Notes under the pieces: model-generated
The model's database searches: none
Seen by the model: the letters and a program-made list of their open reading frames with translations, nothing else
Told to the model about the DNA's origin: nothing
Part shown: one piece after another, positions 35,818 through 39,812 of the stretch
Position numbering within the stretch: position 1 is the stretch's first letter
Layout of the letters: each line of letters opens with the position of its first letter
Program-made: the position numbers and the translations under genes
Assembly (NCBI GenBank): GCA_902609095.1
Contig: CACLQQ010000022.1
Coordinates: 1-39,812, forward strand
Reading direction: 5' to 3'
Source of the DNA: an uncultured Bacteroidota bacterium
Lineage (GTDB): Bacteria > Bacteroidota > Bacteroidia > Chitinophagales > Saprospiraceae
DNA length: 39,812 bases

Positions 35818-37152
35818 TTAATCTTTTAATGGTACTATCCATCCATGACCCATTGGATCTTTATGACCATAAACGTCTAAGGTTTCATCAGTGAACACTT
35901 GACTTCGTCTAGCATTCAACGAAATTCTACTTTTGACATAAACTTCAGGTTCATATCCATGAAGATTTTTGAATCTATCCCCTAAAAAATGTGCGAATTG
36001 AATCATCATGTCTGGCTGAGATCGCAATTGTTGTTTTTGGAACGCGGTCAAGAATCTACTTTGATCTGCCTCTCTTTGAATATCCTTGATTGGGTCTTTA
36101 ACTATAAATGAGGTATATCCATTTTTTTCCATCAGCATTACTCTCCAACTAAATCGATATCCTCGTTCATGCCAAAAAAGATTTCCAGGATACTGTAAAT
36201 ATCTCATGGGCAGAAATAATTGAATCAATAAATAAACTGAAAGAATTACGCTAATAACCTTGTTCTTTTTGATTGTTCGTTGTTCTGCCCCTGTTAATGA
36301 TAAGCCTCCGCCGATATAACTCAGAATTTTCTCGTGAGCAGAAGCTGAGAAAAAAATAACAGTCGAAACAATCATGATATAAGGAAACATTCCGATTCTC
36401 GGAAAAAGTATACCCGTCATGATGTGAAATACTAATACCGCCAAGTAAGCCACAAATCTAGTCTTCTTCATCCACAAGAATATCCATATGGTCAAGTCAT
36501 ATGCGCAACCTGACCAGCTAAATAAACAAGCTACTTCTCTGAGATTCATGAATTGCCCGATGATGGGTAGCTGATACTTACCTGGCAACCAAGTAGCCAT
36601 GGGTTGGGCTCTTAACATCCAATCTGGGTTCACTTTTGCCAACCCAGCAAAGAAATAAACGATCGATAATTGAAATTTGAATATTAAAATGTTCCAGTTA
36701 GTACATGTCTCTGATCTGATATTAGGAAATAGAACACAATCAACAGAATACCATCTATGGGCTGGAACCCAAATCATCCAAAAAACTACAAGAGAAACTA
36801 AGTAATAGTGATTTAGATAGTAGGTCTTATCAATTAGCTCTACATAGGCAAAGAGCAAGAAATGTACAACAATACTAATTCGATAGAGAAAGCCAAAAAT
36901 GATCCCAATGGACGTCAATCCAAGGAAAAGAAATATCATGTACATTCCATCGCCATCCAACGGTTGTAACCAAGAGAAAAAACTAAAATGGTAAGTTGGA
37001 TCAATATACAATTCTTTGATCCAGCCTTTTTCATAAGTTCGAATGGAACTATACAATAATACTAAACCAAACGTCAGCCTAAAGACTACCAAAGGTGCAA
37101 TAGATACACTTTTAAACAGCCATGTATTCAAATCTTCTACTCTGGTATTCAT
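35818..37152 (-). CDS. HTTM/vitamin K-dependent gamma-carboxylase-like membrane protein
   Basis: A 444-residue integral membrane protein with several N-terminal helices and a soluble C-terminal domain. It carries the hallmarks of bacterial gamma-carboxylase homologues: FRLTFGLVLLYSSIRTYEKG, KTYYLNHYYLVSLVVFWMIW (His115), SIVYFFAGLAKVNPDWMLRA (Lys173, matching the active-site Lys), and YRFSWRVMLMEKNGYTSFIV. Whether bacterial forms carboxylate glutamate is not established. The frame starts at a TTG at 37161, but the ATG at 37152 gives the natural MNTRVEDLNTWLFKS start. The T-run of a hairpin lies right before it. It sits between the imelysin lipoprotein and the TonB receptor. Intact, all key residues present. 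Confidence 0.85.
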   Translation of the reverse strand: MNTRVEDLNTWLFKSVSIAPLVVFRLTFGLVLLYSSIRTYEKGWIKELYIDPTYHFSFFSWLQPLDGDGMYMIFLFLGLTSIGIIFGFLYRISIVVHFLLFAYVELIDKTYYLNHYYLVSLVVFWMIWVPAHRWYSVDCVLFPNIRSETCTNWNILIFKFQLSIVYFFAGLAKVNPDWMLRAQPMATWLPGKYQLPIIGQFMNLREVACLFSWSGCAYDLTIWIFLWMKKTRFVAYLAVLVFHIMTGILFPRIGMFPYIMIVSTVIFFSASAHEKILSYIGGGLSLTGAEQRTIKKNKVISVILSVYLLIQLFLPMRYLQYPGNLFWHERGYRFSWRVMLMEKNGYTSFIVKDPIKDIQREADQSRFLTAFQKQQLRSQPDMMIQFAHFLGDRFKNLHGYEPEVYVKSRISLNARRSQVFTDETLDVYGHKDPMGHGWIVPLKD

Positions 37153-37165
37153 CTCAAACAAAAAC

Positions 37166-37188
37166 AGGCACCAAGAATTTAGGTGCCT
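37166..37188 (-). terminator. terminator-like hairpin before the carboxylase-like gene
   Basis: On the minus strand AGGCACC (37188-37182 by complement) pairs with GGTGCCT (37172-37166), loop of 9 bases, followed at once by GTTTTTGTTTG. It lies between the imelysin stop (37223) and the ATG at 37152. It fits an intrinsic terminator or attenuator inside the operon. Confidence 0.65.
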
Positions 37189-37222
37189 ATTCTATTAGTC
37201 GTGTTTATCAAAACAATTTTGC

Positions 37223-38374
37223 TTAATCTCCATCATTCGCGCCATCAGCATCCTGTACATTAAGTACCGGAAAAAGATCTGATTTATACAAGGTAACTAA
37301 GGCTTGAATGCTATTGTAAAGATCTTCATCGCCAGTGATCATAGTACGATTATCAATCTCATCATAAATGGCTTGGAACTGAGCTTTGATATCAGTATCT
37401 AATGATTGTTGATCTATATTTAAAAGAAGATCTTCGTATCCAATACCATCTTCTCCAGAAGAACCTGTCCCAAGATATATGTCTTCCATTTCGGATATAG
37501 CTGCTCTAACCATAGAAAGTGCAACATTATCGTTACCATCAATGATCGACTGATAATAGGCTTCAATCTTAGTTCCATCTGGTTCGATTGGCGTATCATT
37601 CGGGCCTAATCGGCCTACTGGTATTCCAACCTTATTTTCACGTATATGATCTTCGTGATAAACTAAGCTACGATTGAGCTGAACACTAACTGAACTTCCC
37701 AATTCTACTCCACCATTACCGCTAAAATTATCTCGCAACCTTCCTGTCCACCTATCCACAATCAAGTCGGCTTTATCCATCATAGCCGTAATGAGTTCCA
37801 CTAAGAATACAGCAGTTTTGGTGTTAGCAGAAAAAGTCCCGTTAACATCGACAAGACCATAAAGCAAATAGTCCAAAGCCGGATATCCATTGGCTCTTTG
37901 TTGAGCACTGACATTAAAATTGTACGCCTCTGTATCTATAAGCTCCTCAAGAGTAGGAATATCAATCGGGTAAAGATTAGTTGTATTTACTAAATCTGCA
38001 TTAGCTGTCGCATAATAATTATGAACTGCAGCAGCCTGATAAGCAGTATAAGCTATTAAGTAAGCTCCTCGTAATGATTCCAAATTAGCATCATTTATAT
38101 CACCCACATAAACTTGTGCAGCTGATAAGAGATTTCCCATAACCGTCTGATATTCGATATATGTAGGAATTATTACAATATCAATCTGATCAATTAATAA
38201 GTTTTCAATATTAACTTCTACAGGTTCTGGATCTGGATCCGGATCAGGGTCTGGAGTCGGATTTGGATCTGGATCAGTCATAGTCATTGGATCCTCATCT
38301 TCGCTACATGCAATCATCGTTATTGACAATATGACGAATAAAAAAAGGATAACTTTAATTAGATCTTTGATCAT
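37223..38374 (-). CDS. imelysin-family lipoprotein
   Basis: A 383-residue protein. The ATG at 38374 gives a lipoprotein signal (KVILFLFVILSITMIAC with the lipid Cys, then SEDED); the open frame to 38401 would only add a TTG start and is not needed. After the Cys comes an Asp-Pro-rich linker (DPDPNPTPDPDPDPDPEP) and then an imelysin-like helical domain: ESLRGAYLIAYTAYQAAAVH, ALDYLLYGL, HEDHIRENKVGIPVGRLG. The GxHxxE motif of the first imelysins is changed here (NGYPALDYLL), as in other Bacteroidota forms. Imelysins are periplasmic or surface proteins linked to iron uptake. The protein is second in the operon, 18 bases after the DUF4856 gene. Confidence 0.88.
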   Translation of the reverse strand: MIKDLIKVILFLFVILSITMIACSEDEDPMTMTDPDPNPTPDPDPDPDPEPVEVNIENLLIDQIDIVIIPTYIEYQTVMGNLLSAAQVYVGDINDANLESLRGAYLIAYTAYQAAAVHNYYATANADLVNTTNLYPIDIPTLEELIDTEAYNFNVSAQQRANGYPALDYLLYGLVDVNGTFSANTKTAVFLVELITAMMDKADLIVDRWTGRLRDNFSGNGGVELGSSVSVQLNRSLVYHEDHIRENKVGIPVGRLGPNDTPIEPDGTKIEAYYQSIIDGNDNVALSMVRAAISEMEDIYLGTGSSGEDGIGYEDLLLNIDQQSLDTDIKAQFQAIYDEIDNRTMITGDEDLYNSIQALVTLYKSDLFPVLNVQDADGANDGD

Positions 38375-38419
38375 ATTACATATTATGAGTACGAAGTACA
38401 ATAAACAATTACTCTGCTA

Positions 38420-39812
38420 TTAGAATGGAACATTAATGAATCCGGGGAATGAGCTGTTTAATTTAACTCTCGCAGCCTCCATTTGTTCATCTGTTATATC
38501 CCAAAGAGTTATATCATAGATACCTGATAGCGTATGATTATCACTTGGCCACCCAATTTCTTCGAGTACGTCATAAGCCTCAGCTTCACTCATTCTACCT
38601 TCAGAATTGAATGAAAGTGAATAAATAAAACCATAAGCCTCTGATAAGTGATGTAATTTATCATCATCAGTTATATCTGTGATAGCATCATTTAGGTAAT
38701 GGAATGCCGCAGCTGCTAAACCAGCTTCAACGTAAAGCTTAATATCTTGACGACAAGCCTCAAGAGCTGCTTCATTTACGTTTTCGTCATTTGGACCGAA
38801 TCCTTCACCAGCTTTTAAAATCGACCTTCCTAATATAAAGGCATCCATGATTCGTTGAGCTAAATTGATTCCGAATGCTTCTTCAGTCTCATCACTGAAA
38901 TCAAATATATAATTAGCCATGAAGTCTCCATCACCATTAGAGGTATTCGCAGCGTTAGGATATGTCATAGCATTAGCTGCTAAATAACCGAATGCTTCAT
39001 CCCATCTATGTTGTCTATCAGTTCCATTACTTCCATAACTATTAGTAGATGATTCATTGTTTCCTGATGCATTGTCAGGACCTGATTGAGATAATCTCAA
39101 GTAATCATCTACCATTTGATCATACAATAATGGACCATAAAGACCCTTCTCTAAGATCTGAGCATACTCTAACCCATTAGCACTTACGTGACGTCTTCTA
39201 TTACCAGTTGTAATCATTCCAGCTGTACCATTAGAAGCGGTCACATTAAAGTTTTGGCTTGACTCTACAAAGATTTCAGCTAACTCTTCGAATGCATCAG
39301 CTACAGAAGTATTACCATTATCAAAGTTCAACTCGTCAATCTTTGTACGAATATCTGAATTACCCATTGCAGCCTCTGTCGTGAATTGATCACGATTCTC
39401 ATTTACTAAGGCAGCAGCTATATCAAATGTAATTGGTTCATCACGAGTTACAGATACGATTTCTTTTAACTGAGCTACCCTTCTGATCTGACCATTATAC
39501 GCTCCAGGAGCAAAAGCCCCTTCGATATCATAAAAAGATGGCACATCAAATCCAGCTAAATCAATAGCTCCAAAAGCGTCCAAATTACTGGCTAAAAATC
39601 CAGCATTTTGATCTACTACTGTTACTGGCATTACCTCAATACAATCACAAGTTTGCGCTTCTTTAACAAATCCTGTAGGACATGTAATTGTCACACATGG
39701 ATCAGGAGTAATTGTAGAGGCATCTGTTATACATCTACAATCTACAGATAGAACCTCTCCTGTTCCACAAGTTGTATTACATGTAATTTCTCCATCATCA
39801 CATGTGAATCCA
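38420..39812 (-). CDS. DUF4856 protein with Cys-rich N-terminal repeats (5' end outside)
   Basis: The frame enters from the right edge and stops at 38420; 464 codons are visible. DUF4856 covers roughly the last 380 residues: RRVAQLKEIVSVTRDEPITF, RRRHVSANGLEYAQILEKGL, HRWDEAFGYLAANAMTYPNA and GFIYSLSFNSEGRMSEAEAY are characteristic. This family is related to imelysin and is found with it and TonB receptors. Upstream, the visible 60 residues are Cys-rich repeats: CDDGEITCNTTCGTGEVLSV, then DCRCITD, CVTITCPTGFVKEAQTCDCI, alternating C-x-T-C and C-x-C. They are probably disulphide-bonded outside the cytoplasm. A GTG at 39694 is not the true start; the signal sequence lies beyond the window. First visible gene of the operon. 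Confidence 0.85.
   Translation of the reverse strand, partial: GFTCDDGEITCNTTCGTGEVLSVDCRCITDASTITPDPCVTITCPTGFVKEAQTCDCIEVMPVTVVDQNAGFLASNLDAFGAIDLAGFDVPSFYDIEGAFAPGAYNGQIRRVAQLKEIVSVTRDEPITFDIAAALVNENRDQFTTEAAMGNSDIRTKIDELNFDNGNTSVADAFEELAEIFVESSQNFNVTASNGTAGMITTGNRRRHVSANGLEYAQILEKGLYGPLLYDQMVDDYLRLSQSGPDNASGNNESSTNSYGSNGTDRQHRWDEAFGYLAANAMTYPNAANTSNGDGDFMANYIFDFSDETEEAFGINLAQRIMDAFILGRSILKAGEGFGPNDENVNEAALEACRQDIKLYVEAGLAAAAFHYLNDAITDITDDDKLHHLSEAYGFIYSLSFNSEGRMSEAEAYDVLEEIGWPSDNHTLSGIYDITLWDITDEQMEAARVKLNSSFPGFINVPF

Noticed and set aside
1-39812. CRISPR arrays, tRNA or rRNA genes, prophage or conjugative modules.
   Set aside because: No regularly spaced repeats, no cloverleaf or rRNA-like sequence and no phage structural proteins were seen.

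Overview
The window looks like chromosomal DNA of a free-living or recently free-living Bacteroidota, most likely of the Saprospiria or a related lineage. The evidence is AT-rich DNA and a typical set of families: two TonB-type outer-membrane receptors (one with a carboxypeptidase-like N-terminal domain and OMP_b-brl_3 barrel), imelysin and DUF4856 lipoproteins, a DUF5723 barrel protein, a DUF6686-like protein, a RluA synthase with a long coiled-coil N-terminus, and an IPTL-type sorting tail. The taxonomic call is an inference from gene content. No rRNA, tRNA, CRISPR array or phage module was seen.

Layout. 1-576: an unidentified 3' gene end and a decayed alcohol dehydrogenase tail. 577-3913: a tight minus-strand operon of an ornithine-cyclodeaminase/mu-crystallin-like reductase, a threonine-synthase-like PLP enzyme and a homoserine-kinase-type phosphotransferase. 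3914-8435: a decayed stretch with broken HchA (Hsp31/glyoxalase III), nitroreductase, Crp/Fnr regulator, ECF sigma factor and a small membrane protein. 8576-12613: alpha/beta hydrolase, a split coiled-coil gene, and an intact MoxR ATPase plus CoxE-like VWA pair. 12644-17876: broken zinc metalloprotease, exported DUF695/RraB-like protein, a luciferase-like (DUF5519)-shikimate kinase fusion, DUF5723 barrel, 4-TM protein. 17973-23880: purine/ribose salvage and pterin block (adenine deaminase, ribokinase, GRP sugar transporter, GTP cyclohydrolase I) with two pseudogenes between. 24434-27150: broken PAS histidine kinase and a dead IS3-family element. 27681-29904: DUF6686-like and RluA genes. 30082-32500: TonB-type receptor with an open 5' two thirds and a broken 3' third. 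32600-39812: ferritin, then an operon DUF4856 - imelysin - vitamin-K-carboxylase-like (HTTM) protein - TonB receptor, probably for metal acquisition.

The most striking general property is the mixture of fully intact genes with about thirteen clearly recognisable genes broken by several independent frameshifts and nonsense codons. All three stop codons occur inside them, at positions of different amino acids, so this is erosion (or local assembly error), not recoding. Decay is clustered: the Crp - nitroreductase - HchA stress module is lost as a unit, and the kinase and IS element sit together. Biosynthesis, RNA modification and iron genes are kept.

The most interesting intact systems are the four-gene imelysin/VKGC-like/TonB operon with an intrinsic-terminator-like hairpin directly before the carboxylase start, the DUF5519-shikimate kinase fusion, and the kinase/ThrC-like/OCD-like operon. 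Two short perfect dyads, before ferritin and before adenine deaminase, are good operator candidates.
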